From positions 186,001-250,000 of the forward strand of contig NZ_FTOH01000006.1 in assembly GCF_900156675.1 (NCBI RefSeq): a stretch of DNA of 64,000 bases, given 5' to 3'. The stretch's first letter is position 1; each line of letters starts with the position of its first letter. Source of the DNA: Thalassolituus maritimus (GTDB lineage Bacteria > Pseudomonadota > Gammaproteobacteria > Pseudomonadales > Oceanobacteraceae). The position numbers and the translations under genes were made by a program. Under the pieces are notes generated by a model. The model saw only the letters and a program-made list of their open reading frames with translations, ran no database searches and was not told the origin of the DNA. Of the stretch, positions 10,229 to 19,400 are shown piece after piece.

Positions 10229-10936
10229 GTGAACGAGTCGGTTTCAATTACGCATCTGATTTTAAATGCGAGTTTTGTGGTACAGCTGGTGATGCTGATG
10301 CTGGTGGCAGCGTCAGTATTAAGTTGGGTCATTATTATTCAACGCGGTCGCCTGATCTCTGCCACTGAGCAATCTATGCGTCAGTTTGAAGAGCGGTTCT
10401 GGTCAGGTATTGACCTCAACGATCTTTATCGTGAGTGCCAGCAGCAGCCAGAAAATTCGTCTGCCGAAAAAGTCTTTATGGCCGGCCTGAAAGAATTTGG
10501 AAAAATGCGTCAACAAAGCCCGGGGGATCCTGAAGCCATGATGGCGGGTGTTCAGCGTGCCATGCGCATCGCGATTACTCGGGAAACCGAAGAGCTGGAA
10601 AATCATCTGCCAATGCTGGCAACCATTGGCTCGACCAGCCCGTACGTCGGCCTGTTCGGTACGGTATGGGGCATTATGCACTCCTTCCAGGGCTTAGCCA
10701 GTGTGAAGCAAGCAACGATTGCAACGGTAGCACCGGGTATTTCTGAAGCTCTGGTCGCGACGGCTATGGGTCTGCTTGCGGCGATTCCTGCGGTAATTTT
10801 CTATAACCGTTACGTCGTTAAAACCGAGAAGTTCCAGACGGCTCTCGTCACTTTTGCCGATGAATTCAGTGCTCTGCTGTATCGCCAGGCACACAAGGTA
10901 AGTCAGAGTCAGCGTACCGGAGCGGAGGCTCTCTGA
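10229..10936 (+). CDS. tolQ: Tol-Pal inner-membrane proton-channel subunit TolQ
   Basis: A 235-aa MotA/TolQ/ExbB-family protein that with TolR uses the proton motive force to energise TolA during outer-membrane constriction. Three membrane helices are visible (VVQLVMLMLVAASVLSWVII near residues 15-35; two more in LGTVWG...and ALVATAMGLLAAIPAVIFYN). The conserved GLFGTVWGIMHSF loop is intact. The start is GTG with GGAG just upstream. Its TGA overlaps the tolR ATG. Confidence 0.97.
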   Translation: MNESVSITHLILNASFVVQLVMLMLVAASVLSWVIIIQRGRLISATEQSMRQFEERFWSGIDLNDLYRECQQQPENSSAEKVFMAGLKEFGKMRQQSPGDPEAMMAGVQRAMRIAITRETEELENHLPMLATIGSTSPYVGLFGTVWGIMHSFQGLASVKQATIATVAPGISEALVATAMGLLAAIPAVIFYNRYVVKTEKFQTALVTFADEFSALLYRQAHKVSQSQRTGAEAL

Positions 10937-11385
10937 TGGAACCGCTTCAGCAGCAAATGACGAAACGCCGCCCAATGGCGGAGATCAACGTTGTTCCCTA
11001 CATCGACGTGATGCTGGTTCTTCTTATTATTTTCATGGTGACTGCGCCCATGCTGGTGCAATCTGTCCCTGTGAACCTGCCTGATGTTGACTCTACGCCG
11101 ACCGAAATTGATCCGGACGACACGACGCTAATGATCTCTGTCAGTTCAGATGGTCTTTATTATGTTGAGCGTGGGGAAGAAGAGCCAGAGCCAATGTCTT
11201 TGACTGGCGTGACGGATTACGCAGGAAAGTTACTGAAAGCTCAGCCGGACACTCGCTACATGATTCGCGGTGATGAGTCTGTGCCTTACGGTAAGGTGGT
11301 GCTGCTGATGGGTAACCTTCAGGGGGCAGGAATTACCAACGTCGGCCTCGTCACCGAAGCGCCAGACCCGGAGGCTCGCCCCTGA
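10936..11385 (+). CDS. tolR: Tol-Pal inner-membrane protein TolR
   Basis: A 149-aa ExbD/TolR protein with one N-terminal membrane helix ([20 protein letters not shown], residues about 15-34) containing the key proton-path Asp, and a periplasmic domain that binds peptidoglycan. The first base of its ATG is the last base of the tolQ stop, indicating coupled translation. TolA follows one base after the stop. Confidence 0.97.
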   Translation: MEPLQQQMTKRRPMAEINVVPYIDVMLVLLIIFMVTAPMLVQSVPVNLPDVDSTPTEIDPDDTTLMISVSSDGLYYVERGEEEPEPMSLTGVTDYAGKLLKAQPDTRYMIRGDESVPYGKVVLLMGNLQGAGITNVGLVTEAPDPEARP

Positions 11386-11386
11386 T

Positions 11387-12319
11387 ATGAATTGGCGCGA
11401 GCCCGGCAGTTATACCCTGCCAGTTGTAGGTGCCGTAGTCATTCACCTGGTCGCCGTTATCCTGCTGGTGAGCGAGTGGCAACGTGATAAGCCGGTCATG
11501 TCTGAGCCTGTTCCACCGCACATGATTGCGAAAGTTGTTCAGGAAGAGAACAAGGCGGCAAAAGAGCGAGATCTGCAGCGTCAGCGTGAAGCTGAACGTC
11601 TGCGGCAGCAAAAACTCGCGCGCGAGAAAGCAGCGCGAGAAAAGGCTGCCCGCGAAAAAGCAGCGAAAGAAAAAGCCGCTCGGGATAAAGCTGCGGCTGA
11701 CAAGGCTGCAAAAGAGAAAGCTGAAGCCGAACGAAGAGCGCGCCAGAAAGCTGCTGAAGAGAAGGCAGCTAAAGAAAAAGCTGCAGCGGAAAAGTTAGCG
11801 AAAGAAAAAGCGGCCAAAGAGAAGGCTGCGAAAGAAAAAGCAGCACGCGAAAAGGCGGCCGCAGAAAAAGCCGCTGCTGAGAAGGCTGCTGCCGAAAAAG
11901 CGGCGCGGGAGCAGGCTGCAGCTGAACAAGCATTGATGGAACAAATGGCACTTGAGCAGGCAGAGGCGGAAATACGCCGACAGGAAGAGGCTGCGCGCGC
12001 TGCCGAAGCGGCAGAAAAAGCGGCCCAGATGACGGCGGAGTATCAGGATCTTATTCGCGCACAAGTAGCGTCCGTCTGGAACTATCCACCGAATGTCAGT
12101 GCCGAACTGGAAGTTGAAGTACGTCTTGTTATGGTGCCAACCGGTGAAGTTATTTCCGCCAACGTAACGCGTAGCAGTGGTAATGATGCACTGGACCGTT
12201 CGGTAGAGCAGGCGATTCTGAAAGCGTCGCCGCTTCCTGTGCCTGACGATATTCGGGTGTTTGAGCAAAACTTCCGACGCTTAACCATGAAATTCAGACC
12301 GGAGAATGCCTCTTGGTAA
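11387..12319 (+). CDS. tolA: Tol-Pal envelope-spanning protein TolA
   Basis: A 310-aa energy transducer anchored in the inner membrane by an N-terminal helix ([19 protein letters not shown]). A long Ala/Lys/Glu helix (residues about 45-220, many EKAAxEKAA units) crosses the periplasm to a C-terminal globular domain ([18 protein letters not shown] to the end) that contacts TolB and Pal. The low-complexity helix is normal for TolA. The 3' end overlaps the tolB start by seven bases. Confidence 0.97.
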   Translation: MNWREPGSYTLPVVGAVVIHLVAVILLVSEWQRDKPVMSEPVPPHMIAKVVQEENKAAKERDLQRQREAERLRQQKLAREKAAREKAAREKAAKEKAARDKAAADKAAKEKAEAERRARQKAAEEKAAKEKAAAEKLAKEKAAKEKAAKEKAAREKAAAEKAAAEKAAAEKAAREQAAAEQALMEQMALEQAEAEIRRQEEAARAAEAAEKAAQMTAEYQDLIRAQVASVWNYPPNVSAELEVEVRLVMVPTGEVISANVTRSSGNDALDRSVEQAILKASPLPVPDDIRVFEQNFRRLTMKFRPENASW

Positions 12320-13593
12320 CACGAGTATTATTTGTACTGGCGCTGGTATTGGGCCAGATCGCACACGCAGAATTAGTGATTGAAGTAACGCAGGGCAGAC
12401 AGAGCGCTTTGCCGATTTCTGTTGTGCCTTTTGAATGGAACGGAGCACTGGAACTGCCAGAAGACATCAGCGCCATAGTGAATAATGACCTCGGAAGCTC
12501 GGGATATTTCCGCACGCTGGATCGCTCTCTTATGCTGGCGACGCCTCATACTCCGCAGGACGTAAATTACGTCGACTGGCAGCGGCTGAAACAGGATTAT
12601 CTGGTAGTTGGCCAGATAAGTTCCGCAGAAGGTGGATACGCTGTCGAATTTCAGGTGCTGGACGTACATCAGCAGCGAACTCTGATTCATCACCGTGTTA
12701 AAGGTAAGGCGACTCAGCTTCGGGATCTTGCGCATTACATCAGCGATCATATTTTCGGGCAGCTGACTGGTATCCCGGGAGTATTTTCGACCAAGATGGT
12801 TTACGTCACCACTAACCGGGAGCGTTCACGTTTTAACCTGAACTTTGCCGACGCAGACGGTGCCCGGGAGCAACTTATCTTCCGTTCAGACGAACCTATC
12901 CTGTCGCCGACCTGGTCTCCTGACGGCAAAAAAGTAGCGTACGTTTCATTTGAAAATGGACAGAGCGAAATCTTCTTCCAGGAGCTGGCAACCGGGAAAC
13001 GCGAAAAGGTCGTAGCATGGGATGGATCAAATAGTGCGCCATCTTTCTCATCCGATGGAACCAAACTGGCCTTTGTACACTCAAGGTTGGGTAACCCGGA
13101 TATTTACGTGATGGATCTGAACACCCGTAAGGCGGAAAGAATTACCAAACACTATGGCATTGATACTGAGCCGCAGTGGATGACCGATAATCGCCATATT
13201 CTGTTTACCTCCAGCCGGGCTGGTGGGCCGCAGATTTACAAACTGGACACTGTCGATGGCTCGGTAGAGCGGGTCACCTTCGAAGGTCGGTACAATGCCA
13301 GAGCGAGAATGACCGCAGATGGCCGCAAAATGGTCTACGTACACGGTAACGGAGACCAGTTTCATATCGCTTCGCAGGACATGGAAAGTGGCCGGGTAAG
13401 AATACTGACCCGGGACACGAATTTGGACGAATCGCCTAGTGTTGCCCCCAACGGAAGTATGGTAATTTATGCGGCAACTGAGAAAGAACGAAGTATTCTG
13501 GCGGCAGTATCGGTGGATGGGGAAGTAAAATTCCGGCTGCCATCCAGATTCGGAGACGTACGCGAACCGGCCTGGTCTCCGATACTGAATTAA
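12313..13593 (+). CDS. tolB: Periplasmic Tol-Pal protein TolB
   Basis: A 426-aa periplasmic protein that binds Pal and TolA. It begins at TTG 12313, with GGAG at 12301-12304, giving a signal peptide [19 protein letters not shown]. The N-terminal alpha/beta domain (to about residue 165) is followed by a six-bladed propeller with TolB-type repeats such as [16 protein letters not shown] and [16 protein letters not shown]. The TTG start within tolA suggests reduced, coupled translation. Confidence 0.96.
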   Translation: MVTRVLFVLALVLGQIAHAELVIEVTQGRQSALPISVVPFEWNGALELPEDISAIVNNDLGSSGYFRTLDRSLMLATPHTPQDVNYVDWQRLKQDYLVVGQISSAEGGYAVEFQVLDVHQQRTLIHHRVKGKATQLRDLAHYISDHIFGQLTGIPGVFSTKMVYVTTNRERSRFNLNFADADGAREQLIFRSDEPILSPTWSPDGKKVAYVSFENGQSEIFFQELATGKREKVVAWDGSNSAPSFSSDGTKLAFVHSRLGNPDIYVMDLNTRKAERITKHYGIDTEPQWMTDNRHILFTSSRAGGPQIYKLDTVDGSVERVTFEGRYNARARMTADGRKMVYVHGNGDQFHIASQDMESGRVRILTRDTNLDESPSVAPNGSMVIYAATEKERSILAAVSVDGEVKFRLPSRFGDVREPAWSPILN

Positions 13594-13628
13594 TCTGAAC
13601 TACTAACCACAATTGGGAAGAAGCAACT

Positions 13629-14192
13629 ATGCAAAAAACAGCACTGTACAAAGCACTGGGTATCGCCTTCGGCGCACTTCTGGTAACTGCATGTGCCAAC
13701 AATGGTGACCTGGAAGAGGGTGCAGGCGCTGCAACGACTGCTACCGAACAGCAGGCAAACGAAGCAGCTGATAGCGCTACTACTGGTGTTGAGTCTGCGT
13801 CACTGCAGGGTGAACAAATGATGTCAGACGCTGAGAAAGCGGCTCAGCAGGCTCTGCTGGACATCACTGTTTTCTACTTTGACTTTGACCAGTCAAGCAT
13901 CAAAGAGTCTGGCAAAGCTGCTCTGAGTGCGCACGCTGCATACCTGGCGTCAAACTCAAGTGCCCGCATTGTACTGGAAGGCCACGCTGATGAGCGCGGT
14001 ACTCCTGAATACAACCTGGCTCTGGGTGAGCGTCGTGCAATCGCTGTTCGTCAGTTCCTGATGGCGAAAGGTGCTTCTTCAAGCCAGATCAAAGTTGTTA
14101 GCTTTGGTGAAGAGAAGCCAGCAGTTACTGGTAGCACCAGCTCGGCATACGCTAAGAACCGTCGCGTAGAAGTTAAATACCAGAGCCGTTAA
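13629..14192 (+). CDS. pal: Peptidoglycan-associated lipoprotein Pal
   Basis: A 187-aa outer-membrane lipoprotein. The signal peptide ends LLVTAC (lipobox Cys22), followed by an unstructured Ala/Thr/Glu linker and the OmpA-like peptidoglycan-binding domain (ITVFYFDFDQSSI to the end, with the typical GHADERGTPEYNLALGERRA motif). It anchors the outer membrane to the cell wall and partners TolB. The last base of its stop is the first base of the cpoB start. Confidence 0.97.
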   Translation: MQKTALYKALGIAFGALLVTACANNGDLEEGAGAATTATEQQANEAADSATTGVESASLQGEQMMSDAEKAAQQALLDITVFYFDFDQSSIKESGKAALSAHAAYLASNSSARIVLEGHADERGTPEYNLALGERRAIAVRQFLMAKGASSSQIKVVSFGEEKPAVTGSTSSAYAKNRRVEVKYQSR

Positions 14193-14986
14193 TGAAGCGG
14201 CTTGTCGTTACTCTGGCGCTGGCAGCCTCGTCTGTCAGCGCGCTTTCAGATGACGGCTGGGTATCGGTCGGGTCAACCCAAGTGGTTGCCCCGGCCAGTT
14301 CTGAACCCGTCGTTACTCCCGATCAATCTCCGATCCTTGCCCCATCCGCCAATCCTGGTGGAGACCTTCTTACCGAACTGATGCTCCAGGTGGAGCAGAT
14401 GAAGACGGAAGTTGCCTCCTTGCGCGGCCAGCTCGAAGAGCAGCAGGCCAAAGTCAGGCGAATGGAAGCGTCGCAGCAAGATCGCTACCTTGACCTTGAT
14501 AGTCGAATCTCTGCATTAACTCTGGCGCCGCCAGCGGTTAACAGCCAGGAAGTGTCTCAGTCAGAAGCTGATAACAATGACGGCGAGGCACTCCCTCCAG
14601 CAGGAGAGGCCTATAAGTCAGCGATGCAGCTTGTGCGGGATAAAAAGTTTGCTGAAGCACGTAAGGCCTTCGATAGCTTTGCTGAAAACTACGCCGGCGA
14701 TGCACTCGCAGTAAATGCAATTTACTGGGCAGGCGAAGTCAGCATGGTTGAGGGGAAGCTCGATGTTGCGGAAGCGCGCTTCCGAACCGTGAAAGAGGAT
14801 CACAGTGATCACTCGAAAGCCGCGGATGCTTCATACAAGCTCGCCGTGGTGCTTGATAAATCAGGTAAGAAGGCAGAGAGCAAGGCGCTGTTGCAGGAAG
14901 TCATCAGTCAGTACGCTGGCAAGAGCGACAGTACCGTTTCTCTTGCGCAGGCCTACCTGAAAAAAATGCAAGGCACCTCTGAATAA
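14192..14986 (+). CDS. cpoB: Cell-division coordinator CpoB (YbgF)
   Basis: A 264-aa periplasmic protein linking Tol-Pal action to septal PBP1B in E. coli. It has a signal peptide (MKRLVVTLALAASSVSA), a trimerising coiled coil (LMLQVEQMKTEVASLRGQLEE, about residues 65-105) and a C-terminal TPR domain (YKSAMQLVRDKKFAEARKAF to the end). It is the last gene of the tol-pal operon. Confidence 0.95.
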   Translation: MKRLVVTLALAASSVSALSDDGWVSVGSTQVVAPASSEPVVTPDQSPILAPSANPGGDLLTELMLQVEQMKTEVASLRGQLEEQQAKVRRMEASQQDRYLDLDSRISALTLAPPAVNSQEVSQSEADNNDGEALPPAGEAYKSAMQLVRDKKFAEARKAFDSFAENYAGDALAVNAIYWAGEVSMVEGKLDVAEARFRTVKEDHSDHSKAADASYKLAVVLDKSGKKAESKALLQEVISQYAGKSDSTVSLAQAYLKKMQGTSE

Positions 14987-15030
14987 TGCACTCGCGCGCT
15001 GCATGACTGCATCACTCAAAGGTGCCCAGG

Positions 15031-15081
15031 TTCAGTAACGCGGGCTTTCAGGGGCTAAGTTACTGAATCTGAAACTTTTTT
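15031..15081 (+). terminator. Possible terminator after cpoB
   Basis: TTCAGTAAC (15031-15039) is the reverse complement of GTTACTGAA (15059-15067), with a 19-nt loop, followed after eight bases by a run of six T (15076-15081). The loop is long and the T-run offset, so this is only a candidate for ending tol-pal transcripts. Confidence 0.35.
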
Positions 15082-15092
15082 CAGAAAAAGGG

Positions 15093-15120
15093 TTGTCAGC
15101 CGCGAAAATATCAGTAATAT
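15093..15120 (+). promoter_or_regulatory. Sigma-70-like promoter of first tRNA-Lys
   Basis: TTGTCA (15093-15098) and TAATAT (15115-15120) are spaced by 16 bases and end 13 bases before the tRNA 5' end. A GC-rich stretch, ACGCGGC, follows the -10 box, as in stringent-type stable-RNA promoters. Confidence 0.65.
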
Positions 15121-15133
15121 ACGCGGCTCCTTC

Positions 15134-15209
15134 GGGTCGTTAGCTCAGTTGGTAGAGCAGTTGGCTTTTAACCAATTGGTCGCTGGTTCGAATCCAGCAC
15201 GACCCACCA
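15134..15209 (+). tRNA. tRNA-Lys (anticodon TTT)
   Basis: A 76-nt cloverleaf with encoded CCA. The acceptor stem GGGTCGT pairs with ACGACCC; the D-loop is AGCTCAGTTGGTAGAGC; the anticodon loop is CTTTTAA; the T-arm is CTGGTTCGAATCCAG. It differs from E. coli tRNA-Lys at only a few stem positions and is identical to the copy at 15297. Confidence 0.98.
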
Positions 15210-15254
15210 CCTCCACACGTCAGGTGGGTTGAAGGAGTTAAGTTGCTGAAATTG

Positions 15255-15282
15255 TTGACATTTTCAAAGCGTTCTGTAGAAT
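15255..15282 (+). promoter_or_regulatory. Sigma-70-like promoter of second tRNA-Lys
   Basis: A consensus -35 TTGACA (15255-15260) and a -10 TAGAAT (15277-15282) are spaced by 16 bases, ending 14 bases before the second tRNA-Lys. The second copy is therefore likely transcribed independently. Confidence 0.75.
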
Positions 15283-15296
15283 GCAGCAGCAACTGG

Positions 15297-15372
15297 GGGT
15301 CGTTAGCTCAGTTGGTAGAGCAGTTGGCTTTTAACCAATTGGTCGCTGGTTCGAATCCAGCACGACCCACCA
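15297..15372 (+). tRNA. tRNA-Lys (anticodon TTT), second identical copy
   Basis: Identical over all 76 nt to the copy at 15134, including the CCA end and a few bases beyond (CCACC). It is the last gene before the eCIS operon, whose 3' end lies 107 bases further on in the opposite orientation. Confidence 0.98.
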
Positions 15373-15467
15373 CCTTTTCTTTCTCGTCCGAGAAGTCTGA
15401 TTCCCCAAGCCTATTGAAACCTTCGTATCCATACTGCTATAGAGCTGTTTTTTCGTGGTGAGCGTAT

Positions 15468-15494
15468 GAAACTGCGCACTCAGTGCACAGTTTC
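15468..15494 (-). terminator. Strong hairpin at the 3' end of the eCIS operon
   Basis: GAAACTG (15468-15474) and CAGTTTC (15488-15494) enclose GCAC/GTGC around a three-base loop, with one mismatch: about 11 base pairs. The stop codon of the TPR gene is inside the stem. There is no T-run on the minus-strand side, so it may protect the mRNA 3' end rather than terminate on its own. Confidence 0.4.
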
Positions 15495-16442
15495 TGTCAG
15501 TCTGGCCGCACGAATCGCGTAATCGTTATCCTCCTGAGCCAGGGCGTTCAATACTTCTTCCGCCTCTTCCGTAAAACCTTCCCTTCGTAACAAAAGGCCA
15601 TGGTAATAACGGCATCGTGGGCTTTTCTTTGATGCCTCTGCCAGCCTGTTGAGTAAAGCACGAGCCTCCGAATCAAGGTACTCGGAGATATATAGAACGG
15701 CCAGTTCGAGTATCGCACTCTGGTCATCTGGTGTTTGCTCGAGAATGGTCTGGAAATGTTCGATGGCCGCTTCCTTATCGCCTTGGGTCAGTACAGCCAG
15801 CGCCAGATGCCGTCGTGCATTGGTATCCGAGGGATTCAGTACGAGTGCCCTCTGTAGTGCTTCTTTTGCATCGCCAATATTGTTCATCATAAAGCTGGTG
15901 ATGCCGGCCTGGGCCCACGCCTCTGAATTCGACGGGTTCAACTCCAGCGCTTTCTGGTACTGAGAGAGAGCGTCTTTGAATCGCCTCTGAGCGGCTTGCG
16001 TGATGCCAAGGCGAACATAGAAGCTACTTTCTTCGGGTGCAATACCAATAGCTCTCTGAGCGGCGTATTCAGCGGTTGTGAAATCTGCAGCCAGAACGCG
16101 GAAGCGGGCGAGGGTATCCCAGGCAATAGCATTCTCAGGGTTCTTCTGAACAGCAGTCTCAATGTGTGCCATCCCGGTATTGGTGTCGCCCGTCGCGATC
16201 AGAACCTGGCCGATATTACAGTGCGCCATGGACGAATCCGGGTCGAGTGAAAGTGCCGAACGAAGATGAATGAGTGCGGGTTGCCACTGTTGTTGCTGCG
16301 CAAGCGCAAAGCCCAGATTGTTGTGAGCGTTGGCATTGTCCGGGTCTATATCGACCGCGGCCTGGAAGTGGTTTTCCGCTGCAGTAACGTTGCCTTGTGA
16401 AAGCGCTGCAACGCCTTGTTGTAGATGGTCAGCAACAGTCAT
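15480..16442 (-). CDS. TPR-repeat protein, last gene of the eCIS operon
   Basis: A 320-aa soluble protein made almost wholly of about eight tetratricopeptide repeats (for example AAVDIDPDNANAHNNLGFALA, ALELNPSNSEAWAQAG, ALVLNPSDTNARRHLALA). No signal peptide or membrane segment is seen. TPR arrays bind proteins, so a chaperone or loading role for the DUF4157 protein is possible but unproven. Its ATG shares one base with the stop of that gene (TGATG), which ties the two together in translation. It is the 21st and last gene of the cluster. Confidence 0.85.
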   Translation of the reverse strand: MTVADHLQQGVAALSQGNVTAAENHFQAAVDIDPDNANAHNNLGFALAQQQQWQPALIHLRSALSLDPDSSMAHCNIGQVLIATGDTNTGMAHIETAVQKNPENAIAWDTLARFRVLAADFTTAEYAAQRAIGIAPEESSFYVRLGITQAAQRRFKDALSQYQKALELNPSNSEAWAQAGITSFMMNNIGDAKEALQRALVLNPSDTNARRHLALAVLTQGDKEAAIEHFQTILEQTPDDQSAILELAVLYISEYLDSEARALLNRLAEASKKSPRCRYYHGLLLRREGFTEEAEEVLNALAQEDNDYAIRAARLTETVH

Positions 16443-19400
16443 CAGGTAATCCTCGAAATCAGACCCTTAAGCAGGTCGTTGGTACTAATATCTGGTATCT
16501 CAAATTCGATGTCATCGGTGGATATATCGAACGGCTCGCCTTCTTTGTAATGTACTGGGAGTTTTATACCAAAGCGATAATCAGAGCCGAATGTATAAGA
16601 GGCGAATTCAAAGCGGTCATCGTAGACGCTCCACCCGAAGACCTTCACACTGACGTAACCGCCGATATCAAAGGTAAAGCTAGGTTGAGCATAAACTTCG
16701 AGATCGGCTGTCAGGTCCAGACCGGTAGCGGGTGTCCAGTCAATGTGTACACCCGCGGTAGCCGCGCCAGATATGCCTAACGTTCCCCCGATATCTAAGC
16801 CACCAGTCGCGCTCGCACCTGTAATACCCAGGCCGATGCCAGCTCTGACCGATAAGCGTAGCCCTGCATCGGCAGGTACTTTGAGGTGAGCATCGCCGGT
16901 GACTTTCGTGTCTTGTTCCCGGGCCGGGTTGTATTCGATACCAATCTTGAGCTCGTCAATAACACCCGGTCCAATACCGGCAATGGCGGAAAGGCCACCG
17001 CCAACTTCTGCGACAATGCCTGGAATAATAGGTACCTGAACTGCAACCTGAAAAATCGTTTTATTGATCTCTTTTCGGGCGAAAATTTCCAGCTCATCCG
17101 GAATACCAATTTCACCTGAGACGGTTACCTCACCGTTAGGGTCAAATTTTACTCCGGCGGTTCCTTGTAGCCATGGTGCAATCTGTATCGTGGCTGACCC
17201 AGAGCCGTACACCAATAGTTCGCCGCCGGGCAGTGGGTCACCGCTGGGCTTGCCGTCTTCACCGACAGCCCGGTTACTCACACCTACAGTAACGTCTCCG
17301 GAGAGCATACCTCGTTCGAAGCCACCGCTGAACTCCGCGACAAATCCACCGTCTTCGTAGCCGACAGTCAGTTCTGAATCAATGCCCGGAATATCAGGCT
17401 GGGCCGTACCTTCGCCACTGACTTTCCAGTTTTCGTCCTGCTTACGTAGCCTCAGGTTCACTTTTCCTGATCGGATACCCGGGCTTTTTGCTATCTGAAC
17501 TTCGCCAGAAATATCCAGCCCTTCTTCCTCTGAGTAATTGAGCTCTAACGTACCTTGTTCAATTGCAGGAAGGGCAGGCTTTACTTCACCTGTCGCTGAG
17601 AAGGTGCCATCGTCATAGCTGGCTTTAACATTTGCACTTTTAATACCTTTTATTTTGTCAGGCTTGTCGATTCCTATTTCACCTTCACCGCCAAGCTTGC
17701 CTTCGCGGTACCACATTTTTATTGAGGCTCTGTCGAAAAGGTCAGAATCGAAGTCGAATCCACCCTCTAAGCCCAATCCTCCAGATGACCCAATTTCTCC
17801 TTCAAGATAGCCCGCCCCAAGGGCATCGACAGTAAAGTCAAGGCGGCCGCTTGCAGCAAACCCTCTAGAGCCTGCTGAAATTGTAAGGTCACAGCTCTCC
17901 ATCTCTATCGGCTTAGGTAGGTTTATTTCGCTGACATTGAAGGTTTTGGATAGGGTGAAGTCATTCCCAGAAATTTCGTAGCCAATATCCGCTTCACCAA
18001 TTATAGGGAGTGTGGGAAGTATTTGGCCTTTAATAACTAAACCAGTATCGGGTATGAGATCGACGCTATCGTGTGTGAGTGGGCTAAAGCCTGTTGCCTC
18101 CAGAGAATCTGAAGACTCAGAGGGTGTTGCACCTTCCGATTTATTTTCTCTGCGGAGCTTCATTATCTGGCTCCAGCGCTCCATCGGAAGATAGCCTACC
18201 TGATCAGAGCCGTTCAGGCTCATAACGTCTATGGTTTTATCTGAAGAAAACTTTTTCAGTTTGGTATTGCTGTCCGGAACATTGACAGACAGTGTTGCGA
18301 TTTTCGATGCATCACCTGTTTCGAAGTTTACATTGGTAATACTGAAGGGCTTGAATAATTTATTCTTCCACCCGGCAGTATTAGTCTTATGAACCTCATT
18401 TTTATAACCGCCACTGGGGCTATTAAATATCCATATATGATTTTCTTTGACGTCCATTTGGTCAACAGTCAGGTACTGTATCTCGTTGGCATCGATTAAC
18501 GATTGGAGGTGATCGCCACCTTTCACTTGCTCGCGGGTCCAGCGATCTTTATCGTTTATTGACAGGCTCCCTCCAGCTGTTGTTGAGTTGAACTTAACAC
18601 TCAGCTTACCGAGAAGAGCATTTGTACTCCATTTTGAGAATTCTTTATTTCGGTATTTATCTGTATTGTTTTCTTTAAATGTATCTACCTGAGACCGGAC
18701 TGCGTTCTTTACTTCATGCATCTTATCCGTATTTTTACTATCAATAAGAAGTTGGAAGTTATCCAGACCATCCAGATCCTCTCTCATCTGAAATTTCTTT
18801 CCAGATTCTGACGCCGACCCAACTTGTTCCTCTACAATATGATCAACATCGTAGGAGGTAAGCCTGTCTCCTCTCTTTGGTTTAACACTCTTTCCATCTG
18901 TGTCCCAGCTAGGAACAGATAGCTCTCTCGCAACTTCATCAAGACTTCCCATCGCAAATCTTGGACTCTTTCCATTGATTTGCTGATGAGGTGAGGGCAC
19001 CTTAAATATATATTGTTGCGGAGAGGAGCTGGCGACGTTAGGGTGTGAACTCAGTACCGACTGAAGTTTGCTGATACTTCCGGTCTTTTCAATGTCATTC
19101 TTCCATGTCTGCTGTTGTTTTGTTGTTCGGTTATCTTGTGAAAAAGCACGATGCCTGATCAGAGGAACCTTGCTCTGGTAGAAAGCTGCGTGGGGTGAAG
19201 GAACAGTAATGTTATCAAAGACGATTACACCACTACCTTTTGTGTAGGTTCCAGCTCCTCCGTCTGCTTTTGCTTTACGACTAATCTTTCCGTTCTGCTG
19301 AACAACATGCGTCAACTCATGAGCGAGTAACTCCTGACCGCGTTCACTATCTGGATTAAACTCACCTGTAGCAAAGTAGATGTCATTCCCAATAGCAAAC

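Noticed and set aside
11530-12050. Tandem GCAGCGAAAGAAAAAG-type repeats considered as a DNA repeat array
   Set aside because: They are the codons of the Ala/Lys/Glu helix of TolA, a normal feature of that protein.
15243-15461. A 72-codon plus-strand reading frame across the second tRNA-Lys
   Set aside because: It runs through the promoter and the entire tRNA, with no ribosome site or protein-like composition.
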